Shown: positions 20,619 through 32,380, numbered from the stretch's first letter. The stretch is DNA of 64,000 bases from an uncultured Luteimonas sp. (GCA_934541015.1 CAKTDC010000012.1:1-64000), one strand, 5' to 3'. Made by a program: numbers and translations. Notes: generated by a model from the sequence alone, not told the origin.

Positions 20619-23600
20619 TCATCCGACGACGGCTTCGCCGTCTGCGGGCGGCGTCGGCGCCTTCCTGCGTACCAGCCGGTCGAAGAACAGGTAGATCACC
20701 GGCGTGGTGAACAGCGTCAGCACCTGGCTCACCAGCAGGCCGCCGACCATCACCAGGCCCAGCGGCTGGCGCAGCTCGGCGCCCGAGCCGGAGGCGAACA
20801 TCATCGGGATCGCCGCGAACAGCGCCGCCAGCGTGGTCATCAGGATCGGGCGGAAGCGCAGCAGGGCGGCGCGGTGGATCGCCTGCTGCGGCGCCATGCC
20901 CTGCTCGCGCTCGGCCTCGAGCGCGAAGTCCACCATCATGATCCCGTTCTTCTTGACCAGGCCGATCAGCAGGATGATGCCGATCACCGCGATCAGGTCG
21001 AGGCTGCGCCCGGTCAGCAGCAGCGCCGCCAGCGCGCCGACGGTGGCCGAGGGCAGGGTGGAGAGGATGGTGACCGGGTGGATGAAGCTCTCGTAGAGCA
21101 CGCCCAGCACGATGTACATCACCAGCACCGCGGCCAGGATCAGCCACAGCGTGCTCGAGAGCGAGTTGCGGAAGGCCTGCGCCGCGCCCTGCAGGCGCAG
21201 CTCGATCGAGGCCGGCAGTCCGATCGCGGCGCGCGCGGCCTCGATCTGTTCGACCGCTTCGCCCAGCGACGCGCCGGGCGCGAGGTTGAACGAGATCGTC
21301 GCCGCCGGGAACTGGCCGATGTGGCTGATCAGCAGCGGCGCGTTGCGCGTGCTCACCCGGGCGATGCCGGCCAGCGGCGTCTGCCGGCCGTCGCCGGTGG
21401 CCACGAAGATGCGCCCGATCGCGTCGGGGCCGAGCTGGAACTGCGCGTCCGCCTCCAGCACCACGCGGTACTGGTTGGCCTGGGTGAAGATGGTCGAGAT
21501 CTGGCGCTGGCCGAAGGCGTCGTAGAGCGCGTCGGCCACGTCCGAGGCGCGGATGCCCAGGCGCGCGGCGGCGTCGCGGTCGATGTCCACGTAGGCCTGC
21601 AGGCCTTCGTTCTGCAGGTCGCCCGAGACGTCCTGCAGGGCGCCGGTGCCGCGCAGGTGCTCGATCATCCGCGGCGTCCACAGCGCCAGCGCATCCTGGT
21701 CGGGCGTGGTCAGCGCGAACTGGTACTGGCCGCGGCTGATGCGGTCCTCGATCGACAGCTCCTGCACCGGCTGCATGAACAGCGCGATGCCCGGCACCTG
21801 CCCGGCGCGTTCCTGCAGGCGCGCGATGATGGCGTGCGCGCCGGCGTCGCGCTCGGCGTGCGGCTTGAGCTCGATCAGGAAGCGGCCGGTGTTGAGCGTG
21901 GGGTTGCTGCCGTCGACGCCGATGAAGGACGACAGCGAGGCCACGTCCGGATCCTCCAGGATCGCCTCGGCCAGCGCCTGCTGGCGCTGCGACATCGCCT
22001 GGAACGAGATCGACGCCGGCGCCTCGCTGATGCCCTGGATCAGGCCGGCGTCCTGGGAGGGGAAGAAGCCCTTGGGCACCGCCAGGTACATCAGCGCGGT
22101 CAGCAGCAGGGTTGCGACGATGACGCCGAGCATCATCGGCTGTCGCGCCAGGGTCCAGTGCAGGCCGCGGTCGTAGAGTGCGACCAGCCGGTCGAACATG
22201 TCGCCCTCGGAGCCGGCGGAATGGGTGTCGTCGCCGTCGGCGATGGCGTGGTCGCGGCCGGCCCTGAGGAAGCGCGCGCACAGCATCGGCGTGAGCGTGA
22301 GCGAGACCACCAGCGAGATGGCGATCGCTACCGCCAGGGTGATCGCGAATTCGTGGAACAGCCGCCCGACCACGTCGCCCATGAACAGCAGCGGGATCAG
22401 CACCGCGATCAGCGACACCGTCAGCGAGATCAGGGTGAAACCGATCTGCCTGGCGCCGTCGAGTGCGGCCTGCAGCTTCGACTTGCCCTCCTCGAGGTGA
22501 CGCGCGATGTTCTCCAGCATCACGATCGCGTCGTCGACCACGAAACCGGTGGCGATGGTCAGCGCCATCAGGGTCAGGTTGTTGAGCGAGAAGCCGGCCA
22601 GCAGCATCACCCCGAAGGTCGCCACCAGCGACAGCGGCACCGCCAGGCTCGGAATGATCGTGGCCGGGAGCGTGCGCAGGAACACGAAGGTCACCAGCAC
22701 CACCAGGCCGATGGCCAGCAGCAGCTCGTGCTGCACGCCCTTGATCGAGGCGCGGATCGACTCGGTGCGGTCGCTGAGCACGGTCACCTCGACCGCCGCC
22801 GGCATCGCCGCGCGCAGCTGCGGCAGCAGCGCCTGGATGCCGTCGACCACCTCGATCACGTTGGCCCCGGGCTGGCGCTGGATGTTGACCAGGATCGCCG
22901 GCTGCGCGCCCGACCAGGCGGCGAGCTGGCGGTTCTCCGCGCCCTGCTCGACCGTGGCCACGTCGCCCAGGCGCAGCGGCGCGCCGCCCTGCCAGCTGAT
23001 CACCAGTTGCCGGTACTCCTGGGCCGAGCGCATCTGGTCGTTGGCGTCGAGCATGATCGCGCGGGTCGGGCCGTCGAAGCTGCCCTTGGGCATGTTGACG
23101 TTGGCCGCCGAGATCGCCGCGCGGATGTCGTCCATGCCCACGCCGGCCGCCGCCAGCGCGGAGGGATTGACCTGGATGCGCACCGCCGGCCGCTGGCCGC
23201 CGGCGATGCTGACCAGGCCCACGCCCGGCAGCTGCGACAGGCGCTGCGCCATGCGCGTGTCGACCAGGTCGTAGACCTCGGGCAGGGCCATGGTCCGCGA
23301 GGTGATCGCCAGGGTGATGATCGGGGTGTCGGCCGGATTGACCTTGCGGTACACCGGCGGCATCGGCAGGTCGCCCGGCAGGAAGCTGCTGGCGCTGTTG
23401 ATCGCGGCCTGCACCTCCTGCTCGGCCACGCCCAGGTCGATCTCCAGCGCGAACTGCAGGGTGATCACCGAGGCGCCGCCCGAGCTGGTCGAGGACATCT
23501 GGTTGAGGCCGGGGATCTGGCCGAGCCTGCGTTCGAGCGGCGCGGTCACCGCGCTGGTGGTCACCGAGGGGCTGGCGCCGGGGTAGAGCGTGAGCACCTG

Positions 23601-23735
23601 GATGGTCGGGTAGTCGACCTGGGGCAGGGCCGCGACCGGCAGCAGGCGGTAGGCGAAGATGCCCGACAGCAGCAGCGCCAGCATCAGCAGCGTGGTCGCC
23701 ACCGGGCGCAGGATGAACGGGCGCGAGAGGTTCAT
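20619..23735 (-). CDS. mdtB: RND multidrug efflux transporter, MdtB/MuxB-type
   Basis: The protein has 1038 residues with the full RND architecture of twelve helices and two large periplasmic loops. The N-terminus ([60 protein letters not shown]) and segments such as [25 protein letters not shown] and [14 protein letters not shown] follow E. coli MdtB closely. It should form the mixed trimer with MdtC. Its ATG overlaps the TGA of mdtA by 3-4 bases, a classic operon coupling. Confidence 0.95.
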   Translation of the reverse strand: MNLSRPFILRPVATTLLMLALLLSGIFAYRLLPVAALPQVDYPTIQVLTLYPGASPSVTTSAVTAPLERRLGQIPGLNQMSSTSSGGASVITLQFALEIDLGVAEQEVQAAINSASSFLPGDLPMPPVYRKVNPADTPIITLAITSRTMALPEVYDLVDTRMAQRLSQLPGVGLVSIAGGQRPAVRIQVNPSALAAAGVGMDDIRAAISAANVNMPKGSFDGPTRAIMLDANDQMRSAQEYRQLVISWQGGAPLRLGDVATVEQGAENRQLAAWSGAQPAILVNIQRQPGANVIEVVDGIQALLPQLRAAMPAAVEVTVLSDRTESIRASIKGVQHELLLAIGLVVLVTFVFLRTLPATIIPSLAVPLSLVATFGVMLLAGFSLNNLTLMALTIATGFVVDDAIVMLENIARHLEEGKSKLQAALDGARQIGFTLISLTVSLIAVLIPLLFMGDVVGRLFHEFAITLAVAIAISLVVSLTLTPMLCARFLRAGRDHAIADGDDTHSAGSEGDMFDRLVALYDRGLHWTLARQPMMLGVIVATLLLTALMYLAVPKGFFPSQDAGLIQGISEAPASISFQAMSQRQQALAEAILEDPDVASLSSFIGVDGSNPTLNTGRFLIELKPHAERDAGAHAIIARLQERAGQVPGIALFMQPVQELSIEDRISRGQYQFALTTPDQDALALWTPRMIEHLRGTGALQDVSGDLQNEGLQAYVDIDRDAAARLGIRASDVADALYDAFGQRQISTIFTQANQYRVVLEADAQFQLGPDAIGRIFVATGDGRQTPLAGIARVSTRNAPLLISHIGQFPAATISFNLAPGASLGEAVEQIEAARAAIGLPASIELRLQGAAQAFRNSLSSTLWLILAAVLVMYIVLGVLYESFIHPVTILSTLPSATVGALAALLLTGRSLDLIAVIGIILLIGLVKKNGIMMVDFALEAEREQGMAPQQAIHRAALLRFRPILMTTLAALFAAIPMMFASGSGAELRQPLGLVMVGGLLVSQVLTLFTTPVIYLFFDRLVRRKAPTPPADGEAVVG

Positions 23736-24940
23736 GCAGCCGGCTCGTCGTCCTGCGCGGCCTGGTCGTCGCCGGCGGGCGCGCCGTCTTCGGTCACGAT
23801 CTCCACCTTCGCGCCCTCGCGCAGGCGGTCGATCCCCTCGAGTACCACGCGGGCGCCCGCGTCGAGGCCGTCGAGCACCGCCACGCGGCCTTCGCTGCCG
23901 GCGCCCAGGACCACCGCGCGGACGCCGGCGGTGCTGTCGTCGCCGATCACGTAGACGTAGGTGCCCTGGCTGCCGAACTGCACCGCGGCATCCGGGATCA
24001 CCAGGGTCTCGTCATCGCCCAGCTGCAGGCGCACGTTGACGAACTGGTTGGGAAAGAGCGCGCCGTCGCCGTTGTCGAACAGGGCGCGCAGGCGCAGGGT
24101 GCCGGTCTCGGTGTCGATGCGGTTGTCGACGCTGCCCAGTTCCCCCCGGGCCAGCACGCTGCGCTCCTCGCGATCCCAGGCCTCCACCGCCAGATCGGGG
24201 TTGCGGCGCACCGCCTCGATCACCTGCGCCAGCACGTTCTCCGGCACCGAGAACAGCACGCTGATCGGGTCGATCTGCGCGATGGAGGCGATGCCCGCCT
24301 CGTCGTTGCGGCTGACCAGGTTGCCGGCGTCGACGGTGCGCAGGCCGACGCGGCCGGCCACCGGCGCGACGATCCGCGTGTATTGCAGCTGCAGCCTGGC
24401 CTCGTCGACGGTGGCCTGGTCGCTCTCGCGGCGGCCCTCGAGCTGGCGCACCTGCGCCTGCAGGTTGGCCACATCCTGCGCCGACACGTAGGAGCCCTTC
24501 GACAGGTCCTGGTAGCGCCGCAGCTGGATGCGCGCGTTTTCCAGTTCGGCCAGGTTCTGCTTCTGCTGGCCCTGCGCCTGCGCCAGCTGGATCCGGAACG
24601 GCGCGGGATCGATCTCGGCGAGCAGGTCGCCGGCCTTGACCTGCTGGCCTTCCTCGAACACCACGCGCAGCAGCTCGCCGTCCACGCGCGGACGCACGGT
24701 CACCGACTGCAGCGGGGTCACCGTGCCCAGCGCCTTGACCTGGACCGGAAGCCGCTCCCGCGCGGCGACGGCCACCCGTACCGGCGTCGGCGGGCGCTCG
24801 CCGCCCTGGCCCCAGCGCCCGCCGCCGCCGGCGCCGGGCGCGGGTTCGGCGCTGCCCCCGAAGCCGCGCCAGAGCAGGAGGCCGGTGACGACGATGGCAG
24901 CGACGATCAGGGCAGGTTTGGTGAGGCCTTTCAGGTTCAT
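23732..24940 (-). CDS. mdtA: RND efflux periplasmic adaptor (membrane fusion) protein, MdtA-type
   Basis: The protein has 402 residues with one N-terminal membrane anchor (residues ~9-25) and a Gly-rich linker. The adaptor core follows: a lipoyl-like half ([25 protein letters not shown]), a helical hairpin ([19 protein letters not shown]... up to [14 protein letters not shown]) and beta-barrel and membrane-proximal parts. It links MdtB/MdtC to an outer-membrane channel. The start [11 protein letters not shown] at 24940 was chosen because the anchor follows directly; the open frame upstream has no such sequence. The C-terminus is acidic ([10 protein letters not shown]). First gene of the operon, divergent from the MurG-like gene. 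Confidence 0.95.
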   Translation of the reverse strand: MNLKGLTKPALIVAAIVVTGLLLWRGFGGSAEPAPGAGGGGRWGQGGERPPTPVRVAVAARERLPVQVKALGTVTPLQSVTVRPRVDGELLRVVFEEGQQVKAGDLLAEIDPAPFRIQLAQAQGQQKQNLAELENARIQLRRYQDLSKGSYVSAQDVANLQAQVRQLEGRRESDQATVDEARLQLQYTRIVAPVAGRVGLRTVDAGNLVSRNDEAGIASIAQIDPISVLFSVPENVLAQVIEAVRRNPDLAVEAWDREERSVLARGELGSVDNRIDTETGTLRLRALFDNGDGALFPNQFVNVRLQLGDDETLVIPDAAVQFGSQGTYVYVIGDDSTAGVRAVVLGAGSEGRVAVLDGLDAGARVVLEGIDRLREGAKVEIVTEDGAPAGDDQAAQDDEPAA

Positions 24941-25245
24941 CCGGGATTCCGTGGGGGAAGCGTGCGCGATGCCCGGGCGCCGCTGGCGCCGGGGTCGGAG
25001 GGATGGGAACGCGCGAGCGGGCAGCTGGCTGACACCGGCGCTGGTCCGGGTGCGGATATGGTACAGATCGGGGCGGGCGGCGCAGTGACAGCGTCGTGTC
25101 CGCAGGGCCAGTGGTCGCGCGCCACCGGGGCCGGCGCCGACGGTTCTTCCGCATCCGTCAGGGGCGGCCATTCCGCGACCGGACGCTCGCGCGCCGGCCC
25201 GGCGACTCCGGTTCCCGGGTCGACGCTCTATAGTGCTCCACCGTC
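24941..25245. other. Divergent promoter region between mdtA and the MurG-like gene
   Basis: 305 bases that must contain promoters of two divergent transcripts. No clear -10/-35 pair, operator palindrome or ORF could be supported. Confidence 0.5.
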
Positions 25246-26391
25246 ATGGCAAGTCCCCGAGAACCGATGCCGCCTGCCGCCGTCCGCCCCACCATCGCGC
25301 TCGCCGCCGGAGGCACCGGCGGCCATCTGTTTCCCGCCGAGGCGCTGGCGCGCGAGCTGATGGCGCGCGGCTTCGGGGTGGTGATCCACACCGAACGGCG
25401 GGGCGCGCAGTACACGCAGGCGCTGGAGGGTATTGCGCATGTGGTGCTGCCGGCCAGCTCGCTCGAGGGCGGCGCGGTGGCCAAGGCGCGCGCGGTGCTG
25501 ACCATCCTGCGCGCCGTGCTTGCCTCGCGCCGCGACCTGAAGCGGCGGCGGGCGGCGCTGATGGTCGGTTTCGGCGGCTATCCCAGCTTCGCTCCGGCGC
25601 TGGCGGCGAAGAGCCTCGGCCTGCCGCTGCTGCTGCACGAACAGGCCACGCGGCTGAGCAAGGCCAATGCACGGCTGCTGCGCTTCGCCGGCGGGCTGGC
25701 GACCTCGTTCCCGGCGGTTGCCGGCGCCGATGGCTTCGACGCCGCCCGGATCGTCGAGACCGGCAATCCGGTACGCCGCGCCATCCTCGACGCGCGCGGC
25801 GACTATCCCGCCTTCGATGCGCAAGGGCCGCTGCGGCTGCTGGTGGTTGGCGGCAGCCAGAGCGCGGCGGTGTTCGGCCGGGTGGTGCCACCGGCGCTGC
25901 TGCTGCTGCCCGAAGCGCTGCGCCGGCGCCTGCAGCTGTCGCTGCAGTATCGGGGTGAGGATGCCGAGGCTCTGGTCGCGCAGCTGCGCGCGGCCGGCAT
26001 CGCCGCCGAGGTGCGCCCGTTCTTCGACGACATGGGCGAACGCCTGCGCCAGGCGCACCTGGTCGTCACCCGCGCCGGCGCAACCACCGCCGCCGACCTG
26101 CTGACCGTCGGCCGCCCGGCGATCTTCGTGCCGCTGCCGCATGGCGGCTCGCGCGAGGAGCAGCGCCGCAACGCCGAGACCCTGGCGCAGGCGGGCGTAG
26201 GCTGGTGCCTGCCGGAGCCGGAGCTCACGCCCGAGTCGCTGGCCCGGGTGTTGGGCGAGGCCTTCGAATCGCCCACCCGCCTGCCTGAAGCCGCGCGCGC
26301 CGCCGCCGCCCTCGGCCGCCCCGATGCGGCCGCCCGCCTGGCCGACGCGGTCGAACGCCTGCTGCCGCCCGGCGCCGCTGCAGGGCGGTGA
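25246..26391 (+). CDS. MurG-like UDP-GlcNAc glycosyltransferase (GT28), orphan
   Basis: The protein has 381 residues with the MurG plan: N-terminal GGTGGHLFPA loop (~residues 21-30) for the lipid acceptor, FGGYPSFAPALAA, HEQATRLSKANA, GNPVRRAIL, VVGGSQSA, and a C-terminal donor site (FFDDMGERLRQAHLVVTRAGATTAADLLTVGRPAIFVPLP). MurG adds GlcNAc to lipid I to make lipid II at the inner membrane. The gene is away from any mra/mur/fts cluster. The R-x-FFDDM...RAGATTAADL pattern and the HGGSREEQRRNAETLAQAG stretch look more like alphaproteobacterial MurG than the usual Xanthomonadaceae protein. It may be a second, acquired copy or a related transferase. Alternative start at 25267. Confidence 0.8.
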   Translation: MASPREPMPPAAVRPTIALAAGGTGGHLFPAEALARELMARGFGVVIHTERRGAQYTQALEGIAHVVLPASSLEGGAVAKARAVLTILRAVLASRRDLKRRRAALMVGFGGYPSFAPALAAKSLGLPLLLHEQATRLSKANARLLRFAGGLATSFPAVAGADGFDAARIVETGNPVRRAILDARGDYPAFDAQGPLRLLVVGGSQSAAVFGRVVPPALLLLPEALRRRLQLSLQYRGEDAEALVAQLRAAGIAAEVRPFFDDMGERLRQAHLVVTRAGATTAADLLTVGRPAIFVPLPHGGSREEQRRNAETLAQAGVGWCLPEPELTPESLARVLGEAFESPTRLPEAARAAAALGRPDAAARLADAVERLLPPGAAAGR

Positions 26392-26499
26392 GGCGCAGCC
26401 GCGGATTGCGGGGCTGCGCGGGCCCTTCCGTGGCCGATGCCTGATCCGGATCGCGCCCGCGCCCGCGTTCGCGAAGCGGGGCACTCGTGCGGGCGGGCC

Positions 26500-26841
26500 T
26501 CAGGCGGCGGTGACGTCGCGCATTTCCCAGGCGCTGCCGGCGAGCAGGCGCATGCGGTGCTTGAACACCGGGCCGGGCAGGGAGGTGCGGGCGGTCAGGT
26601 CGATGTGCAGGTCGTGCTGCTCGCCGCTCACCGCGGCGTCCGGATCGGTCGCACCGAGCGCGGGATCGACCGCATCCGGATCCTCCTGCGCCGAACGCCA
26701 GCGCTCGAACAGCGCGTCGCCGCGCAGCGCCTGCTCCAGCTCGGCGGCAATGCCCTCGGCGCCGCTGGACCGGAATGCGTACTGCCCGGAGTCGCGCGCC
26801 CGCGCAGGATCGGGAAGGCGGATGTGGTAGCGGATGCCCAT
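26500..26841 (-). CDS. Hypothetical protein
   Basis: The protein has 113 residues, starts MGIRYHIRLPDPARARDSGQ and ends LLAGSAWEMRDVTAA. It is soluble with a mixed charged composition and no recognised domain. The start is placed where the sequence becomes protein-like; the same frame is open for a further 178 codons upstream, into repeat-rich DNA, which is unlikely to be coding. It converges with the MurG-like gene and stands alone. Confidence 0.55.
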   Translation of the reverse strand: MGIRYHIRLPDPARARDSGQYAFRSSGAEGIAAELEQALRGDALFERWRSAQEDPDAVDPALGATDPDAAVSGEQHDLHIDLTARTSLPGPVFKHRMRLLAGSAWEMRDVTAA

Positions 26842-27717
26842 GGCTTGCACCGGAGTGGGGGAACCCCAGCCTAGCAGGCGCCGATGTGGGCATGACGTCA
26901 CGGCGCGCCATGCCGCATCCCTGGAGCGCGACACCACAGTCGCGCCGGTGCCTCTCGTGCCGTACTGCGGGTGCGGCTGGAAATAGGTTCTTCTCCCGAG
27001 TGCGGGGAGAATTGTCAGTTCGACCTTCGGAAGGACGCCGTGCCCTGTCGGCCGGGGAGCGTTCTTCGCTCGGTCGGGGTCACTGCATGGTCCGGCCCGG
27101 CGCAGCGCGCCGGCCTTCGCACGGACGTGCGGCATGCCGCGCAAGCGGTCCGTACTCACCCCCGATCTCTTCGGAAGGACGCCGCGCCCTGCCGGCCGGG
27201 GATCGCTCTTCGCTCGGTCAGGGCATCCTGCCCTGACTCGCGCGCAAAACATCCATGTTTTGCTTGGCCGCGATCCCCGGCCGCCAGGACGCGGCTCGTT
27301 GCTGCATCTGGATCGTTGCTTCGGGAGCAAGTGCTTTGGCGCCCAAACTGGAGTCGTCAAGGAACCTCTGAACAACTCGCGTTTGATCGTCGTTTCCGCC
27401 CTCGCGGGGATGACGGTAGGGGGGGCGTCCCGGGCCGGGGAATTTCGGAAAGCCGCGCATGGATGCGCTGCGGTGGCGAGTCAGCCAAGGGTGAACGCGC
27501 ACCGCTTGCGCGGCACTGCCGCGCAAGCGCGTGAACGCCCGGCGCGCTGCGCCGGGCCGGACCGCGAAGCGGGCTGACCGGGCCGGGAAGCAATCCCCGG
27601 CCCGGGGCGATCCTCCGTCTGTAAGCCGTGATCCCGGGCGGCGGCCTTTTGCGATTCCCCCGGATGGATGAAGAGTCTGGAAAAAGGGCGGGGACCCAGC
27701 GGACTCCCGCGCGCGGA
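26842..27717. repeat. Repeat-rich intergenic region
   Basis: 876 bases without a supported gene. At 26985-27007 lies a GGTTCTTCTCCCGAGTGCGGGGAG segment, an imperfect copy of the terminal repeat of the element at 54949-55090. Two diverged copies of a ~50-bp unit (around 27020-27068 and 27169-27225; GGAAGGACGCC, GGCCGGGGATCGCTCTTCGCTCGGTCAGG) also match the inside of that element. The 30-bp palindrome of 1216-1245 recurs at 27533-27562. This is a dumping ground of short dispersed repeats, not coding DNA. Confidence 0.7.
27533..27562. repeat. 30-bp palindromic repeat, copy 2
   Basis: Identical over 30 bases to 1216-1245 downstream of groEL. Confidence 0.75.
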
Positions 27718-29396
27718 TCACTCGATCCGCGCCGGATAGGCACGCGGCAGGGCGCCGGATTCGGCGGCCGGCTCGGCGCGCAGGTAGCGGTCGCGCAGCT
27801 CGGTCTGGCGCGAACGCATCGGGATCGCGCGGCCGTCCAGCCACACCTGCTGCGCGGTGTTGGCGACGTCGAGCGGATCGCCGCTCCACAGCACCAGGTC
27901 GGCGCGCCTGCCCACCGCGATCGTGCCCAGCGTGTCGGCCACGCCCAGCACCTCGGCCGGTACCCGCGTCAGCCCCGCCAGCCCGTCTTCCCAGGGCAGG
28001 CCGTTGGCCACGGCGTTGCCCGCCAGCTGGCGCACCTTGCGCGCGTTGTGCGAGGCGTCACCGGACTGCGAGAAACCGACCTTCACCCCCGCCGCGCGCA
28101 GCCTGGCCGCGTTTTCCAGCGTGGCGCCGAGCTGGTCGAAGTTGCCCGGGAGATTGACCAGGGGATCCACGAACACCGGCACGCCCGCCGCGGCGATCTG
28201 CGGCGCCAGCTTCCAGGCTTCGGCGCCGCCGGAGATCGCGATCTTCAGCGACTGCTTCCGCGACCAGCGCAGCAGCTGGCGGATGTCCGCGGCGCGGTCC
28301 ACCCGCACCACGATCCGGCCGTTGCCGTCGAGATAGCGGGCCAGCTCGCTGCGCCCGGCGGGCGTGAGCAGGGCGAACCCGGAGTCGGCCGACAGGCGGC
28401 CGCGGGCCTCGGCCACGAGCTGGTCGAGCAGCATCCACTGCCCGGCGCGCGAGGAGCCGCTCAGGCCGGAGGCGCCGGCGCCGATGGAAACGAACAGCAG
28501 GCGCGGGCCGACCGGATCGGGACTGCCGTCGAGCCGCACCGTGCCGCCCTGGCCGCCGATGATCGATCCGCCCGGACGGCTGTCGGCCGCGAGCAGGGTG
28601 AAGCCGATGCCCTCCACGCGCGCCACCGGCAGCAGCAGCGAATCCGGGTTGTAGGCGAGGGTGACGTCGAACTCCGGGCGCACCACCATGTCCTTGGCGT
28701 TCTGGCCCAGCGCCAGCGCGCTGTCGTTGGTGGACTGCTCGCCGGAGACTTCCTCCACGCCGATGCCGGTGATGCCGCCGAACAGCGCCGGCGTCAGCGG
28801 CCGGCCGTTGGCCTCGACCACCTGCGCCGCGCCCGCCGCCAGCCCGCTGCCGATCGCGGCGATGCGTCCGCCCTGCACGAGCACGTCGGCGCCCTGCAGC
28901 GTGCCGCGCTCGGAGGCGGTGTGGACGGTGGCGTTGCGGATCAGCAGGGCCTGCCCGCCGCCCGATCCGGGGTTCTGGGCGAGCGCCGGAGCGAGGGCCG
29001 CGGACGCGAGCAGCGCGGCCAGGCCCGACCCTGCCGTCACGCCGGTGAACGTCGCCCGTGCCTTGCCCGTGGCTCCGGGGAACGGGGACTTCGCCGATCT
29101 TCCTGCGAACGCCCTGGTCGACCTTCCCGCGAAAGCCGTTTTTGTCGATCTCCCCAGGAAAGCCGCCTTTGCCGACATCCCCACGACAGCCGCCTTTGCC
29201 GTCATCCCGGCGAAAGCCGGGATCCATTCGGCCGTTGCCCTTCGGATCCCGCGCACAGTCATCAAAGTCAACATGGATCCCAGCGTTGGCTGGGATGACG
29301 GTTGTGGATGCGGATGCGTGCGCGACTGCGGCTGCAGCAGTGACTGCCGCTGCGACTGCAACAGCGACTGCGCCTGCGGCCCGGAACGACGGCGGC

Positions 29397-29400
<4 letters not shown>
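27718..29400 (-). CDS. Exported amidohydrolase-family protein, probably inactive, with repeat-derived leader
   Basis: The protein has 560 residues. The amidohydrolase-like domain starts ~residue 150 (ALLIRNATVHTASERGTLQGADVLVQGG) and ends ADLVLWSGDPLDV... The expected metal motif HxH after PxLID is replaced by TPALFGGITGIG, so it is probably a non-catalytic paralogue. The ATG overlaps the TGA of the next gene (ATGA), so this is the coupled start. Residues ~10-120 are odd: they read WIPAFAGMTAKAA and similar repeats translated from REP-like DNA. A normal signal peptide (~125-142, LAALLASAALAPALAQ) lies only behind them. The repeat therefore inserted between start codon and signal peptide while keeping the frame. 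Confidence 0.8.
29095..29300. repeat. Composite REP-like element with 27-bp tandem flank, inside an amidohydrolase leader
   Basis: Four tandem units of about 27 bp (29095, 29119, 29146, 29173) lead into a REP-like core (29200-29300) whose ends CGTCATCCCGGCG and CGCTGGGATGACG face each other. Each unit resembles the start of the core. The same plan and unit length recur at 31.9 kb. The core lies inside the leader of the amidohydrolase and is translated there. Confidence 0.75.
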
Positions 29401-30770
<1,370 letters not shown>

Positions 30771-30873
30771 GGCGGTCTCCCGGGAAATCCGGTCGACGGT
30801 ACCCGCTCGGCCCGCGACCGCCAAGCCGCCGAAAGTCATGGTGCGTGACAGAATGCGTGGACGGAGGAGAGGC

Positions 30874-31650
30874 ATGAAGGAAAAGCAACAGATCGTCGGC
30901 AACTGGCTGCCGCGCTACACCGGCGTGCCGCTGGACGGCTTCGGCGAATACATCCTGCTGACCAACTTCGGCGGCTACCTCGGCCACTTCGCGCGCCTGA
31001 CCGGCGCCCAGGTCGTCGGCGCCGACCGGCCGATGCCCAGCGCCACCGCCGACGGCATCACCATGATCAACTTCGGCATGGGCAGCCCGAATGCGGCCAC
31101 GCTGATGGACCTGCTCTCGGCCATCTGCCCCAGGGCGGTGCTGTTCCTGGGCAAGGCCGGCGGGCTCAAGCGCAAGAACCAGCTGGGCGACCTGGTGCTG
31201 CCGATTGCGGCGATCCGCGGCGAGGGCACCAGCGACGACTACCTGCCGCCGCAGGTCCCGGCGCTGCCGGCCTTCGCCCTGCAGCGTGCGGTCTCGACCT
31301 CGATCCGCGACGCCGGCCTGGACTACTGGACCGGCACCGTCTACACCACCAACCGCCGGGTCTGGGAGCACGACGAGGCCTTCAAGGAGCGCCTGCGCAC
31401 GATGCGCTGCATGGCCATCGACATGGAGACCGCGACCATCTTCGCCGCCGGTTTCGCCAATCGCATTCCCTCGGGCGCGCTGCTGCTGGTGAGCGACCAG
31501 CCGATGATCCCGGAAGGAGTGAAGACCGAGGCCTCCGATGCGCGGGTGAGCGCGGAGTTCGTCGAGCGGCACATCCAGGTCGGCATCGAGTCGCTGCGTC
31601 TGATCCGCCGCCACGGCAAGTCGGTGCGGCATCTGCGGTTCGACGATTAG
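30874..31650 (+). CDS. AMP nucleosidase / PNP-family nucleoside phosphorylase-like protein
   Basis: The protein has 258 residues and one PNP_UDP_1 domain. Hallmarks are INFGMGSPNAATLMDLL, RAVLFLGKAGGL, the MRCMAIDMETATIFAAGFANR catalytic-core segment (Met-Glu-Thr motif) and a final LLVSDQPMIPEGVK. This short form in Xanthomonadaceae is usually called AMP nucleosidase, which splits AMP to adenine and ribose 5-phosphate. Substrate specificity cannot be read from the sequence. The start at 30874 has GGAGGAG six bases upstream, which decides against upstream in-frame starts. Divergent from the amidohydrolase pair. Confidence 0.85.
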   Translation: MKEKQQIVGNWLPRYTGVPLDGFGEYILLTNFGGYLGHFARLTGAQVVGADRPMPSATADGITMINFGMGSPNAATLMDLLSAICPRAVLFLGKAGGLKRKNQLGDLVLPIAAIRGEGTSDDYLPPQVPALPAFALQRAVSTSIRDAGLDYWTGTVYTTNRRVWEHDEAFKERLRTMRCMAIDMETATIFAAGFANRIPSGALLLVSDQPMIPEGVKTEASDARVSAEFVERHIQVGIESLRLIRRHGKSVRHLRFDD

Positions 31651-31669
31651 CGGCAGGGCCGATCAAGTG

Positions 31670-31812
31670 CCGTCATCCCGGAGGCAGTATCAGGCACCGT
31701 GATCCCGGCTCACGCTGGGTTCAATGGGCGTTGACCCGTTGAAAATCAAAGTCCACGGATGACCGGACATTCGTCCGTTGCAGAGCGCTTCCCGCCTGCG
31801 CGGGAATGACGA
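31670..31812. repeat. Degenerate copy of the composite REP-like element
   Basis: Begins with one 27-bp unit (31670-31696) followed by a diverged core start at 31697 and ends near GCGCGGGAATGACG (~31799-31812). It lies just after the phosphorylase-family stop codon. Same design as the complete copy that follows. Confidence 0.6.
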
Positions 31813-31876
31813 GCAGCGGCGACTTGATGGGCCTTGCCTTGGGGCAGTTTCGTCTCAGGTCTCGACGGTATCGGCG

Positions 31877-32010
31877 CCGTCATCCCGGCGGCAATATCAG
31901 CACCGTCATCCCGGCGGCGATATCAGGTACCGTCATCCCAGCGGCAATATCAGGCACCGTCATCCCAGCGGCAATATCAGGCACCGTCATCCCAGCGGCA
32001 ATATCAGGCA
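31877..32010. repeat. 27-bp tandem repeat, five units
   Basis: Units start at 31877, 31903, 31930, 31957 and 31984; the first is 26 bp and the others 27 bp. The last three are identical (CCGTCATCCCAGCGG...ATCAGGCA). There are no spacers. It leads directly into the inverted-repeat core at 32012-32110. Confidence 0.9.
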
Positions 32011-32011
32011 C

Positions 32012-32110
32012 CGTCATCCCAGCGCACGCTGGGATCCATTTTTCCTCTGCCGTTGATCATTCCGGGGAAAATCAACGACAACATGGATCCCAGCGTGCGC
32101 TGGGATGACG
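32012..32110. repeat. REP-like core with perfect 28-bp inverted arms
   Basis: Arms 32012-32039 and 32083-32110 are perfect inverted copies, and each is itself a palindrome around CCCAGCG..CGCTGGG. A 43-base spacer separates them. It would fold as a long hairpin in either strand. Confidence 0.9.
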
Positions 32111-32306
32111 AACGCCGGGACGACGAATGCCGGGATGACGAATGCCGGGACGACGAATGCCGGGACGACGAACGCCGGGACGACGAACGCCGGGACGACG
32201 AAGACCGGGATGGCGAAGACCGGGATGGCGAAGACCGGGATGGCGAAGGTCGGGATGGCGAAGGTCGGGATGGCGGACGTCGGGATGACGGACGTCGGGA
32301 TGACGG
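32102..32306. repeat. 15-bp minisatellite, about 13.5 units
   Basis: Starting at 32102, units of GGGATGACGAACGCC and close variants repeat every 15 bp to ~32306. Variation follows a gradient (GACGAATGCC, then GACGAAGACC, then GGCGAAGGTC), as expected for stepwise duplication. The unit matches the right end of the core, so the array probably grew from it. It is fully open in some frames, which gives a spurious low-complexity ORF. Confidence 0.9.
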
Positions 32307-32380
32307 TACCTGCGCTGGGTGAAGATACTTGCGCTGGGGGCGCCGACGCCTGGACTGCCAGGCGTCGAGGCGAAACCGCG

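Noticed and set aside
31877..32306. CRISPR array
   Set aside because: The 27-bp and 15-bp units follow each other without spacers, the units are imperfect and derive from the palindromic core, and no cas gene is nearby.
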